DNA of 64,000 bases from Paramylibacter kogurei (GTDB taxonomy: Bacteria > Pseudomonadota > Alphaproteobacteria > Rhodobacterales > Rhodobacteraceae). The translations under genes and the position numbers were made by a program. The first letter of the stretch is position 1; the number at the start of each line of letters is the position of its first letter. The stretch covers positions 124,001 through 188,000 of the forward strand of contig NZ_MDGM01000014.1 in the NCBI RefSeq assembly GCF_002742285.1. The letters run 5' to 3'. Below the pieces are notes generated by a model. It worked only from the letters and a program-made list of their open reading frames with translations, was not told the DNA's origin and made no database searches. Positions 36,956 through 45,694 of the stretch are shown here, one piece after another.

Positions 36956-38893
36956 ATGCAAATTGACGATTCAAATTCACTTATCAAAAGAGCGCCAGAG
37001 CTTGGCCAAGGGTTGCTGCATGCGATCGGAATCGGGAATGGCGAAGTGAAAAAATTGGATGAAACCCCGCCAAGTTGGGTGCGTTTTATTGCCGGTGCTC
37101 TGGGCTTTTTTTCAAGCCTGCTGTCATTGGTTTTGCCTGCGATTGTGCTCTTGATCGTTGACAGATTGATCCCTGCTGATAATCAATCTTCGTTGTCATT
37201 ATTGGCGGCCCTAGGCGTTGGAATTATTTTGTCTGTATGCTTGATTGATTTGATGCGCATGCGCGCGTTGGAAAACTATTTCACCAATGTTCGTGGATTG
37301 GTGCTGTATCAGGATAGTTGTTTTGCGCTGTTTTGGGTATTTTGTATCGCCTTTATTCATCCGGTATTGCCGTTAATCCCGATCTCTGTGGCGATGTGTT
37401 TGGCGCTATTATGGACAATGCGAAAACCGCGAAAATCGTCATTGGTTTCACAAACACGACAACAAGATCTGGACCCAATAATCATTGATACAGTTGGTCT
37501 CGGGCCCGCATATATTCAGAAAACCGCCAATGGTGAAATTGCGGGTGATTTGCAGCCAGATTTTCAAACCGTTGGGCAATCAACTTGGCTAAACTTGGTT
37601 CAATTATTGTCCGCATTGTTGAGCGTTATTGCAGGTGCCTGGCTGCATATTGGTGGATTGCTTACGCTTGGGACAATGATCGCCTTCATATTCCTCAACC
37701 AAACCATCGTGTCTGTTTTTATACGAAACTATCAAGTTCAGTCTTTGCGCGCATCAAGACCGAACCTATCGCTACTACACCAAAGCGCAACGCATGATCA
37801 ACGATTGACGGGCGGACGTGGGAGCGAAACAGATACGATGACGATGTTATCACTCGATAAAATCGAGGATTTTGGATTTGCTCCATTTTCAGCTGATCTT
37901 TTCCAAGGTCTGTGTCTCACAGTTATTGGACCGTCGGGTTCAGGTAAATCAGAGCTGTTACGTGCCATTGCAACGGGGCAATTTTTTGAAGGAAAGATGA
38001 GTTACAAAGATCAAAATTGGGGGCGCAATCATGGACGGCTTCCCGCGATCAGCTATGCCCCACCAACACCCGTGGTATTAAATGGAACGATTGTTGAAAA
38101 TGTAACCTGTTTTGATCCCAAAGCACGGGCACTTGATGCCATTGAATTGGTGCGAAAACTAGACCCATACGAGGATGTGTTTAAAGAAATCGATTTGTTG
38201 AACGAAGCCGCGAACAGTAGTTTTAGCGCACAGGGGCAAATTCTATCGTTGGCGCGGGCATTTTATCGAGACAAAGAAATCATCATTTTGGACACACCAG
38301 AAACATATCTGGATAAGGCATCGCGTGCTGCACTTATGGCGTTGATCCTTAAGGCAAAAACGGAAGGAAAAATTGTTATTTTGTCGACGGACGATGAATA
38401 TTTGATGTCGGTTGCGGATGAAGTCGTGAAACTGGAACGCGGTGAAGTAACAGATCGCGGCCCGATGGATGAAGTGCTAGCGCGTTATCATCAACGTTGG
38501 GTACGAGTTTCATTTTGCCCAACAAAACGCGATGCATTTCGACTGTCTTTATGGCTAGAAGGTCAATTTCCAATGTCGATGTCTCAAGAACTTAAAGATC
38601 GTGTAAAACAAACCGCACAGGATATGTTGTTTCTTGCACCGCGAGATAAATTTTTGGATGCCGAATCCGAAGTGTTGATCGATCTACGTATGAACCAATC
38701 AGAGGTTTTCATCACGATGCACGACAAGGGTGATCTGCTGCTTAGTGAACAGTTGACTGGTGAGAAACGGCACGAAATTGAGCGCGTCGAAAATGCGACG
38801 GATGGGTTTGAACAAACTTTGCGCGAAGGGTATCGCCAAATGGCCGCCCGCTTCCATGTGGATCGCGTATCTCCAACTAAGGAAGTCGCGTGA
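36956..38893 (+). CDS. ABC-exporter-like protein with degenerate nucleotide-binding domain
   Basis: A 645-aa protein built like a type I secretion ABC protein: membrane domain (helices around 42-70, 80-100, 122-153, 212-258) and nucleotide-binding domain 297-510. Walker A is intact (GPSGSGKS, K331) and Walker B Asp remains (D446), but the Q-loop Gln is Pro (P370), LSGGQ reads SFSAQ (422-426), the catalytic Glu is Thr (T447) and the switch His is Asp (D479). A C-terminal extension of about 130 residues (515-645) includes VLIDLRMNQSEVFITMHDKG, faintly like a GHKL/RsbW strand. It probably binds but does not efficiently hydrolyse ATP. Two bases separate it from the HlyD gene. Confidence 0.82.
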   Translation: MQIDDSNSLIKRAPELGQGLLHAIGIGNGEVKKLDETPPSWVRFIAGALGFFSSLLSLVLPAIVLLIVDRLIPADNQSSLSLLAALGVGIILSVCLIDLMRMRALENYFTNVRGLVLYQDSCFALFWVFCIAFIHPVLPLIPISVAMCLALLWTMRKPRKSSLVSQTRQQDLDPIIIDTVGLGPAYIQKTANGEIAGDLQPDFQTVGQSTWLNLVQLLSALLSVIAGAWLHIGGLLTLGTMIAFIFLNQTIVSVFIRNYQVQSLRASRPNLSLLHQSATHDQRLTGGRGSETDTMTMLSLDKIEDFGFAPFSADLFQGLCLTVIGPSGSGKSELLRAIATGQFFEGKMSYKDQNWGRNHGRLPAISYAPPTPVVLNGTIVENVTCFDPKARALDAIELVRKLDPYEDVFKEIDLLNEAANSSFSAQGQILSLARAFYRDKEIIILDTPETYLDKASRAALMALILKAKTEGKIVILSTDDEYLMSVADEVVKLERGEVTDRGPMDEVLARYHQRWVRVSFCPTKRDAFRLSLWLEGQFPMSMSQELKDRVKQTAQDMLFLAPRDKFLDAESEVLIDLRMNQSEVFITMHDKGDLLLSEQLTGEKRHEIERVENATDGFEQTLREGYRQMAARFHVDRVSPTKEVA

Positions 38894-38894
38894 C

Positions 38895-40250
38895 GTGAAT
38901 GGTTCAGATGAAATAACCGGGACATCATTGGAACGTCCATCGCCGCCACCAGGCGAAGTTGAAAAAACGGCCAAAAGGCGGCTATTGAAAACGTCGCTTC
39001 GAAAAGGGGCGTTTTCTGCGGCGCTACTTTTGTTAGGCGGGGCGATTGCAACGTTTTCTGTAATCGCGAGCTTTGTCGCATTCAACACAATTGGGGTGTC
39101 ACATACGATCAAACTCCGCGGTGTAATGCAAGCGGTGGATCAATCGACACCAATCAAACATGATTCTGGCGGCATGGTGAAAAACTTGTTCGTTACGGAT
39201 GGCGAAGTCGTCACAGAAGGACAAGTGTTGTTGTCTTTGAATACTGATGATCTTGCCACGGCGTACGATGCGGCGCGCAAAAACGTGTCAAAAAATTTAT
39301 TGCGTTTGAACTGTTTGACAGCGCTGAAAACGCGACAATCAAAGATGTCCATTCCAGTGGAGCTAAAATTCGCGTTGGGGCGGCTTAGCCAATCGGAAGA
39401 ATTACATCGTGTGCAACGTAAATGTAATGCGCAATTGGAAATGCTCAAATTTCAAGCGGCGCAAGACCAAACAGCGCTAACGCTCGCGAGTGATTTGTTG
39501 AATGTTCACGAACGTATGGCAAAAACAGATTTTGAAATGCGTTTACAGATTTCCGCATTAAATAATCAAGAAAATGCGCAAGCGCTTCGAACGTTAACAG
39601 GAATGAGCACTTTGAAAACAAATTTGCAACATTCGCTTGAGGCCGCAAAAGCAAATGCTGCGCTCGAGAACCTTATTCGCGAACAGGAACAAGATGAGCG
39701 CAATCGTATAAAATTGATCGAAGCCGAACTGGATGGCATTTCTGATACATTGATGAAGGCAGAAAATGAACTTTCGCGTATTGAGTCCATTCGCGAAAAG
39801 CGGTTCGTTTATGCCAGCACAAGCGGCCGCGTCCAACGCTTGCGGGTGAGTGGAGAGGGTGGCCGCATCGCGGCCGGTGCATATATTATGGAAATTGCAC
39901 CGCTCACTACCGATTTTGAAGTATTGGCAACCGTGGGAGTAGCAAATGCTTCTGATGTTGTAGTTGGGCAAAATGTACAAGTTCAACTGTCCGGTGGAAT
40001 GCCCAAGCCCATTTGGGTTCCCGCCCAAATCGAAGATATTAACAAAATTACGGCCAACAAACGATTGGTCCGTATCAAGTTGCGCAGAGAGGATTTGAAC
40101 AAACGAGACCTATTGTTAGGTGACCACAGTTTAAATGGATTGGGCGAACAATCAGAAGCGGTCGTTTCGCTCAGTTCAGAAAGCGCAATGAAATCGATCA
40201 AGGCGATCATGCTTCGTCATATGAAACGTGATAACGAGACCAGTTTGTAA
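38895..40250 (+). CDS. HlyD-family periplasmic adaptor
   Basis: A 451-aa membrane-fusion protein. The GTG at 38895, one base after the preceding stop, is taken as start; upstream ATGs would run deep into the ABC gene. It has a cytoplasmic N-terminus, one membrane helix (about residues 38-62), a lipoyl/barrel start (IKHDSGGMVKNLFVTDGEVVTEGQ), a long coiled coil (about 90-300) and the returning half (VYASTSGRVQRLRVSGEGGRI, GAYIMEIAP). This is the PrtE/HlyD layout. With the degenerate ABC partner, it may serve a structural or sensing complex instead of a normal type I exporter. Confidence 0.88.
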   Translation: MNGSDEITGTSLERPSPPPGEVEKTAKRRLLKTSLRKGAFSAALLLLGGAIATFSVIASFVAFNTIGVSHTIKLRGVMQAVDQSTPIKHDSGGMVKNLFVTDGEVVTEGQVLLSLNTDDLATAYDAARKNVSKNLLRLNCLTALKTRQSKMSIPVELKFALGRLSQSEELHRVQRKCNAQLEMLKFQAAQDQTALTLASDLLNVHERMAKTDFEMRLQISALNNQENAQALRTLTGMSTLKTNLQHSLEAAKANAALENLIREQEQDERNRIKLIEAELDGISDTLMKAENELSRIESIREKRFVYASTSGRVQRLRVSGEGGRIAAGAYIMEIAPLTTDFEVLATVGVANASDVVVGQNVQVQLSGGMPKPIWVPAQIEDINKITANKRLVRIKLRREDLNKRDLLLGDHSLNGLGEQSEAVVSLSSESAMKSIKAIMLRHMKRDNETSL

Positions 40251-40313
40251 CACTCTTTGGTTCAGGTTTTTATCTGACTTGTGAAGTTCAGATCGGCATG
40301 GCAATGTTTTTTC

Positions 40314-41888
40314 ATGTTCACGATCGAAGATTTCAAACCGCTCCTTGGCGCCGAAGAAAAATTATTGCTTGCCAGTGCGCATGGCGAAAGGCTCACACTT
40401 GGGGATGGTGATTTACCCGGTTTGGCTTCGACAGAGGTTGAAATTCGTGCAGAGCTGATCCGATATTTGTTGTTGGGATCGGATGTGAATGCACCGCTTC
40501 ACGCAAAAGGTATTCGCATTCGAGGTGCAAAAATCGTTGGGCTCTTGGATTTGCAAGGGTGCGATTGTTCGCACGATTTAACGCTCACTCGGTGCAGTTT
40601 TGACAAAGCACCGAATTTCTTGAATGCGCGCATGCGTGGATTACATTTGAGTGGTTGTTCGACACCGGGTATAGTCGCGGATAATGCGATTTTCTCAGGT
40701 TCTGTGTATCTGCGACAAGGGTTTCACTCGACCGCTGAAATTTCCATGCCCGGTGTGCGGATTGCTGGTGATCTTCAAGTTTGCGACGCTAAAATTGAAG
40801 ATGCGGGATTTATATCATTTTTTGGCGTGTCGATCCGCGTTGAAGGGTCGGTTTTTTTGGGGGATTACCCATTTGACGACACGGAGTCAGAACTTCATTC
40901 AACTGGCGCTTTGATTTTTTCATCGGCAAAAATTGCAGGCGATTTTTTCTGTAAGAATTGTGCAATTGCCCCCGATAGTGCAATGAGCGCAAAGCCGGTT
41001 TACCTGGATGGTGAAACGATTGGTGAGCTTACCGCACTTTCATTGGCGCGTGCGGAAATTGGTGGCGTGCTGTTTTGCAAAAACAATCAAATTTCGCGTG
41101 GGATGATGAATTTTTCCGGCGCAAGGGTGCGCCGATTGAACGACGATGCAACGGGTGAACTTGCCACGTATCGAATGCGGTTAGATGGATTTGAGTATCA
41201 AGATTTCGCCCAAGAAGCGGACACAAGGGTGAAATCACGTTTGGAATGGTTGGAACGCCGGCCTTCGCACGTTGAATTTTCTGCACAACCTTACGAACAG
41301 CTCGCACGAGTTTTGAATTCCATCGGGCATCGCGACGATGCACAAGATGTGTTGATGCGCAAAGAAATGTTGCAACGAAGCGCAAACCGACAGGCCATCC
41401 GAAACAGCGGTGTGGGTACTTGGCGATTGCCGTTTTTGGTCATGTCCGATTTTTTTATTCGTTATCTTATTGGGTATGGGTATCGCCCGATGTTTGCGGT
41501 CTTTTGGGGCGTATTGTTGATTGGTATTTTGTCGTTTGTGTTTCAAAAAACTTGGGATGCTGGCGATATGGCGCCAAATGCCGCGCCGATATTGATTTCA
41601 AAAGATTGGGTAAGTGCAACACAAACCCATCCGGACAATCCCGCGAAATTTTGGTCAGCGCCTGATCAGGCAGGCAAGGATTATGAAACCTTTCACGCAA
41701 TTGCATATGCTGCTGATTTGTTGGTCCCAATTGTTAATCTGGGCCAAGAATCTGCATGGGCGCCATCAACATCGCGCAGCGATTGGGGCCGCCAAGCATG
41801 GTGGTTACGGTGGTTCGCAAAGGCGATTGGTTGGGTGATTACAGCACTTGGTGCTGCGGCTGTAACGGGTGTTATTCGCCGCGATTAA
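40314..41888 (+). CDS. Membrane protein with repetitive (beta-helix-like) N-terminal part
   Basis: A 524-aa protein. The first 290 residues contain repeated short strands spaced like pentapeptide or bactofilin-type solenoids (IRIRGAKIVGLLDLQGC, DNAIFSGSVYLRQGF, MPGVRIAGDLQVCDAKI, SLARAEIGGVLFCKN), each with a turn of G-x-hydrophobic type. Then a helical linker (YEQLARVLNSIGHRDDAQDVL) and two or three membrane helices (around 395-415 and the extreme C-terminus). I know the general type from alphaproteobacterial genomes but no function. It is the last gene of the run and converges on cbiB with an overlap of 4 bp. Confidence 0.75.
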   Translation: MFTIEDFKPLLGAEEKLLLASAHGERLTLGDGDLPGLASTEVEIRAELIRYLLLGSDVNAPLHAKGIRIRGAKIVGLLDLQGCDCSHDLTLTRCSFDKAPNFLNARMRGLHLSGCSTPGIVADNAIFSGSVYLRQGFHSTAEISMPGVRIAGDLQVCDAKIEDAGFISFFGVSIRVEGSVFLGDYPFDDTESELHSTGALIFSSAKIAGDFFCKNCAIAPDSAMSAKPVYLDGETIGELTALSLARAEIGGVLFCKNNQISRGMMNFSGARVRRLNDDATGELATYRMRLDGFEYQDFAQEADTRVKSRLEWLERRPSHVEFSAQPYEQLARVLNSIGHRDDAQDVLMRKEMLQRSANRQAIRNSGVGTWRLPFLVMSDFFIRYLIGYGYRPMFAVFWGVLLIGILSFVFQKTWDAGDMAPNAAPILISKDWVSATQTHPDNPAKFWSAPDQAGKDYETFHAIAYAADLLVPIVNLGQESAWAPSTSRSDWGRQAWWLRWFAKAIGWVITALGAAAVTGVIRRD

Positions 41889-42820
41889 AATATCCACGTC
41901 ACGAGGGCAAAAAATCCAATGGTCGCTGCGATTGCATACCATGTACGTTGGATAACCTTTGTGGATTCTAAAATGTCATCACGGTTCGGATTTTTGTTCC
42001 CTTGCGGATTGATATATGCATCATCGGTCAACTCGCCATCGTAAATACGCGGCCCAGACAGGCGAATATCCAAAATCCCAGCCATCGCGGATTCGGGCCA
42101 ACCTGCATTGGGTGATGCGTGCAGGGGTGCATCAGACAGCATCAAATCCCATACATCCCAAGTATTTTTTGAGGTTTGAACAAAACACATCAACGCGCCA
42201 CAAATTCGCGCTGGAATTAAATTCAATAGATCATCCAATTTTGCAGATCCAAACCCAAATTCAGCGTAGGTTTCGGATTTATGCCCAATCATGCTGTCGG
42301 CAGTATTCACCACTTTGTACAGGATAATACCTGGAAGCCCCAAAATCAGATACCAGAAAATGGGTGCGACGACGGCATCAGAAAAATTTTCAGCAGCACT
42401 TTCAATCGCGGCTGTGGCAACACCTGCTTCATCCAGATTTTTTGTTTCGCGTCCAACAATTTTTGCCACCTCGGTTTGGCCAGCTTTTAAACTTTCGGCC
42501 AATCCTGTGGCGACGGCACGGACATGTTTAACCAGATTGTTATGCGCGAGGAGTGCAGTTACCACCAGCATTTCAACGATGCCATAATCAGGTAAAATTT
42601 TTAATAAATACCCAACGGCCAGCGCCAAAATCGCCAGCAATGCAATCGCCAAAATACCTTTTTCACGGCGCAATTTCCCACGGTTAAAATGGTCATCGAA
42701 CCAATCAACAAAACGCCCCATGATCACGGCTGGATGTGGAATTCGGCTCCAGATTTGTAGCGGGTCGCCAAAAATGAAATCGAGCAACAAAGCCAAAAAT
42801 AAAATCTGAAACCCGTTCAT
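41885..42820 (-). CDS. cbiB: Adenosylcobinamide-phosphate synthase CbiB
   Basis: Inner-membrane enzyme attaching aminopropanol (or its phosphate) to adenosylcobyric acid; called CobD in Pseudomonas/Rhodobacter nomenclature. It is 311 aa with several helices and the motifs LDFIFGDPLQIWSRIPHPAVIMGR, NTADSMIGHKSETYAEFGFGSAKLDDLLNLIPAR and APLHASPNAGWPESAMAG, all diagnostic. Last gene of the minus-strand cobalamin unit, starting directly downstream of cobC. Confidence 0.95.
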   Translation of the reverse strand: MNGFQILFLALLLDFIFGDPLQIWSRIPHPAVIMGRFVDWFDDHFNRGKLRREKGILAIALLAILALAVGYLLKILPDYGIVEMLVVTALLAHNNLVKHVRAVATGLAESLKAGQTEVAKIVGRETKNLDEAGVATAAIESAAENFSDAVVAPIFWYLILGLPGIILYKVVNTADSMIGHKSETYAEFGFGSAKLDDLLNLIPARICGALMCFVQTSKNTWDVWDLMLSDAPLHASPNAGWPESAMAGILDIRLSGPRIYDGELTDDAYINPQGNKNPNRDDILESTKVIQRTWYAIAATIGFFALVTWIF

Positions 42821-42821
42821 A

Positions 42822-43772
42822 TCACGCTCCTATTGCGGAATTTAGCTGTGCCCAGTGATTTGGTTGGCCAGGCAATCCTAATCTTATCCATTCATTACTG
42901 TATGGGAAGATGCGACTCCAGATGTAATTCTGCGCCAGATGTTTTTGAAAACTTGCGGCGTTTTTTGTTTTGTAAAGACGAAACAGATCGGTGCCACCAA
43001 TAATCGCAAGCCCTGCCTGTGTTGCAATTTCATCTAATCGCATCGCGTCGTTGTGCAATTGGTAACGGGTGCTTTCTGCCCAGTTTGGATCGGAAAGAGC
43101 GCGTGCACCGATAAATTGTGCTGGTCCGGATACTGCCCAAGGGCCGATCAGATTGCGCAGTTTTTGAATGTTGTCTGGATGCCCAATCGCAAAGCCAAGC
43201 CGCAATCCCGCCAAACCCCAAAATTTTCCAAGCCCCTTTAGAATGATAACATTTGGGTGGCTTGCATATTTGATGAGGCTTTCATCGGCGCAAACATCGC
43301 AAAAGCTTTCATCAATGATGATCATATCAGAGCTATCCAAAACTTGATCGTTGATGTCGTGCAGCACCCCGTCAGGATTGTTGGGATGCACATAAACCTT
43401 GTTTCGTGCAGAGCGTTGCAATGAAAAACCAGCATGAACAAATGCGGCTTCGTGTTCGTTATAGGTGGGTTTGGAAATGTGAAAATTGGAGCCATTCACA
43501 ATTTGTGGCAACATCGCAATGATTTGCGACACACCGGAGCTTGCTAAAATATCGGCATCCTTAGGGATGTTCCAAAATTTCCGCGCGGCGTTTATCAAGG
43601 CTTGATCACCAGATTGATCAGGCAGGCGTGTCCAGCAATCCATCGGAATATCGCCAAATGGATAGGGGTTTGGATTGATCCCTGTGGACAAATCCAACCA
43701 TTGATCACGCGCACCACCAAATTGTGCCATTGCCGCATCCAAACCCCCACCATGATCGCGCTTGTTGGTCAC
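42822..43772 (-). CDS. cobC: Threonine-phosphate decarboxylase-like aminotransferase (CobC)
   Basis: PLP enzyme of aminotransferase class I, 316 aa, decarboxylating threonine-O-3-phosphate to aminopropanol phosphate for the nucleotide loop of cobalamin. The N-terminal DHGGGLDAAMAQFGGARDQWLDLSTGINPNPYP is typical of CobC. The PLP lysine lies in ILKGLGKFWGLAGLRLGF, where most relatives have a Ser or Thr two residues before the Lys. It overlaps the DUF1636 gene upstream by four bases and abuts cbiB. Confidence 0.92.
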   Translation of the reverse strand: MTNKRDHGGGLDAAMAQFGGARDQWLDLSTGINPNPYPFGDIPMDCWTRLPDQSGDQALINAARKFWNIPKDADILASSGVSQIIAMLPQIVNGSNFHISKPTYNEHEAAFVHAGFSLQRSARNKVYVHPNNPDGVLHDINDQVLDSSDMIIIDESFCDVCADESLIKYASHPNVIILKGLGKFWGLAGLRLGFAIGHPDNIQKLRNLIGPWAVSGPAQFIGARALSDPNWAESTRYQLHNDAMRLDEIATQAGLAIIGGTDLFRLYKTKNAASFQKHLAQNYIWSRIFPYSNEWIRLGLPGQPNHWAQLNSAIGA

Positions 43773-44152
43773 TGATCTGAATCCAGTTTTGGTAAAATCG
43801 GCAAACGCGCAACAAAGTGCCCTTTGATTGCTTGTGGCCAGGTTTTATAGGGAACTTGCCCTGTTTCACTGGCGTTATAGAGTAGGGCGTAATCGATAAT
43901 ACCCTGAGCATCATCCTTATCCGCATCGAAACACCCAAGCACATATTGCAGCTTTCCCTGCGATTGTATTGCGATGTTACAGGCACGTTCGCAGCCCATC
44001 AAACACGATTGGCGGCGAACTTCGATCGTATCCAATTTGTTTGCGGCGGTTTCAACCATCTGTGCCAAAATCTCGCCATCACGTGGCAGATTTTGCTCTG
44101 GGTCCCAATTTTCTTTTTTGCATGTGTCGCAAACTGTGATGACTGTTTTCAC
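43769..44152 (-). CDS. DUF1636 family cysteine-rich protein
   Basis: A 127-aa small protein with cysteines C8 and C11 (VCDTCKK) and C50, C54, C58 (SCLMGCERACN), like a thioredoxin-like ferredoxin or metal-binding site. DUF1636 genes recur in cobalamin biosynthesis clusters, and this one leads the cbiB-cobC unit with ATGA coupling. A role in cobalt handling or electron transfer to a corrin enzyme is plausible but unproven. Confidence 0.88.
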   Translation of the reverse strand: MKTVITVCDTCKKENWDPEQNLPRDGEILAQMVETAANKLDTIEVRRQSCLMGCERACNIAIQSQGKLQYVLGCFDADKDDAQGIIDYALLYNASETGQVPYKTWPQAIKGHFVARLPILPKLDSDQ

Positions 44153-44227
44153 AACTTCTCCTGTCCTTTTTTGCTTGTTTGGCGAAAACGGCGGAAAAAC
44201 GCAAACCTAAACAATTTAAAGAGGCTG

Positions 44228-44243
44228 TTAAGGTTTTGTTAAC
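44228..44243. promoter_or_regulatory. Candidate CtrA-binding site TTAA-N7-TTAAC
   Basis: TTAA (44228-44231), seven bases, TTAAC (44239-44243): an exact match to the full CtrA box of alphaproteobacteria. It lies 43 bp before the receiver-domain gene and 76 bp before the divergent DUF1636 gene. In Rhodobacterales CtrA controls motility and gene-transfer genes. Match is seen directly; binding is inferred. Confidence 0.65.
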
Positions 44244-44285
44244 CTAAAGTTTACAAAATGAAAGAGCATTATTTAAGAGAGTCAC

Positions 44286-44642
44286 ATGCGGGTATTAGTA
44301 GCCGAAGGTAATCTTGCGCTCAGCACAATTTGGTGCAAGCATCTGCAACGTCAGGGGTTGGATGTGGTTCAAGCGTTGAGCCAAGACCAAGCCATGGAAG
44401 AATTGCGTGATCAAGATTTTGGCGCATTAATTCTTAATTTGAAATTACCAGAATCCAATGTTCTGGCAATTTCTGATGTCGCAACATACCGCAATCCAGA
44501 TATCGCAATTATCTTGGTCACTGCGGATCGATTTTTTTCTGATGGCTCAATTTTTGATTTGGTGCCCAATGCGCGCAGTTTTGTAAATGATCAGGTACGG
44601 CCAGATGATTTGGCCGCGATGGTGGATCATTATTCTGCCTAG
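44286..44642 (+). CDS. Single-domain atypical response-regulator receiver
   Basis: A 118-aa CheY-like fold without output domain. The phosphoacceptor position is Asn (N51 in LILNLKLPE) and the acidic pocket has E7 only (VLVAEGN, usually two Asp). T79 (LVTAD) is retained, but the conserved Lys before Pro is not evident (FVNDQVRPDD). It therefore probably does not take a phosphate and acts as a constitutive protein-protein partner. A full CtrA box precedes it. Convergent with yqjG, whose coding end overlaps by four bases. Confidence 0.88.
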   Translation: MRVLVAEGNLALSTIWCKHLQRQGLDVVQALSQDQAMEELRDQDFGALILNLKLPESNVLAISDVATYRNPDIAIILVTADRFFSDGSIFDLVPNARSFVNDQVRPDDLAAMVDHYSA

Positions 44643-45610
44643 CCACGGCCATGTGGTTCATCCCAATTGATCACAGGGTTGATTGGGATGATGCGATTTG
44701 GGTTAATCGTGTCGTGGCTATAATGATAATGGCGCACGATGTGATCAAAATTAATCGTATCTGCAACGCCATCCCATTGATAAAGCTCGCGCGCATATGC
44801 CCATAGGTTTGGAAAATCGACCAAGCGATACCGATTGCATTTGAAATGCAAAACGTAAACCGGATCAAACCGTACCAATGTTGGAAACAACCGCCAGTCG
44901 GCCTCGGTAATTTGATCGCCAAGGAGGTAACGATTTTTAGAAAGGTGGTCCTCCAGCCAATCCATCGTTTCAAAAAGGGCTGTCACCGCTTCGTCATACG
45001 CGCTTTGGGTTGTGGCAAACCCAGATTTGTAAACGCCATTGTTGATATTGGAATAAATGCGTGCATTTATGTCATCAATTTCGCTGTGCAATGCCGTTGG
45101 CCAATAATCGTCCGTATTTCCCGTAATACCATTGAATGCGGAATTAAACATGCGAATGATTTCTGATGATTCATTGGACACGATTGTATTGTTTTGTTTG
45201 TCCCACAAAATTGGCACGGTGACACGCCCAGACATATGCGCATCAGCACGCAAATAAATATCGCGCAAGAAATTTGAATTGAACAAACTGTCACCTTGGG
45301 CCGCGCCGCGGTGTTCAAATGTCCAACCATCGTTTAACATATCGGGATGAACCACATCGATGCTGATATGATCCGCAAGCTGTTTGAGTTTGCGAAAAAT
45401 AAGTGTGCGATGCGCCCAAGGACAAGCCATGGAAACATATAGGTGATATCGCCCCGATTCCGCCTTGAACCCTGCATCGCCCGTTGGTCCGGCCGATCCA
45501 TCGGCTGTGATCCAGTTGCGAAAACTAGCGTTTGTTCGCACGAATTTTCCATCTGATGATTTCGTATCGTACCAATGGTCGGACCATTTTCCGTCAACAA
45601 GCAATCCCAT
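44639..45610 (-). CDS. yqjG: Glutathionyl-hydroquinone reductase
   Basis: Cytosolic xi-class GST (EcYqjG/PcpF family), 323 aa, reducing glutathionyl-hydroquinones to free hydroquinones. The catalytic cysteine is C63 in MACPWAHRTL. VPILWDKQNNTIVSNESSEIIRMFN is the glutathione site, and the C-terminal DWRLFPTLVRFDPVYVLHFKCN is typical. It stands alone among cobalamin genes; no functional link is evident. Confidence 0.93.
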   Translation of the reverse strand: MGLLVDGKWSDHWYDTKSSDGKFVRTNASFRNWITADGSAGPTGDAGFKAESGRYHLYVSMACPWAHRTLIFRKLKQLADHISIDVVHPDMLNDGWTFEHRGAAQGDSLFNSNFLRDIYLRADAHMSGRVTVPILWDKQNNTIVSNESSEIIRMFNSAFNGITGNTDDYWPTALHSEIDDINARIYSNINNGVYKSGFATTQSAYDEAVTALFETMDWLEDHLSKNRYLLGDQITEADWRLFPTLVRFDPVYVLHFKCNRYRLVDFPNLWAYARELYQWDGVADTINFDHIVRHYHYSHDTINPNRIIPINPVINWDEPHGRG

Positions 45611-45694
45611 TTGTGTTCTCCTTTGGCTGATTCATAACATTGCTGGGTGCGAAAATCACAATTTCATTGCGAACACTCTGTTTGCGTTTGGGAA

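Noticed and set aside
36956..40250. Calling the ABC-HlyD pair the type I exporter of the RTX-like and PPC proteins
   Set aside because: The ABC protein lacks most catalytic residues and the possible cargo genes lie about 20 kb away; no OMP (TolC) gene is nearby.
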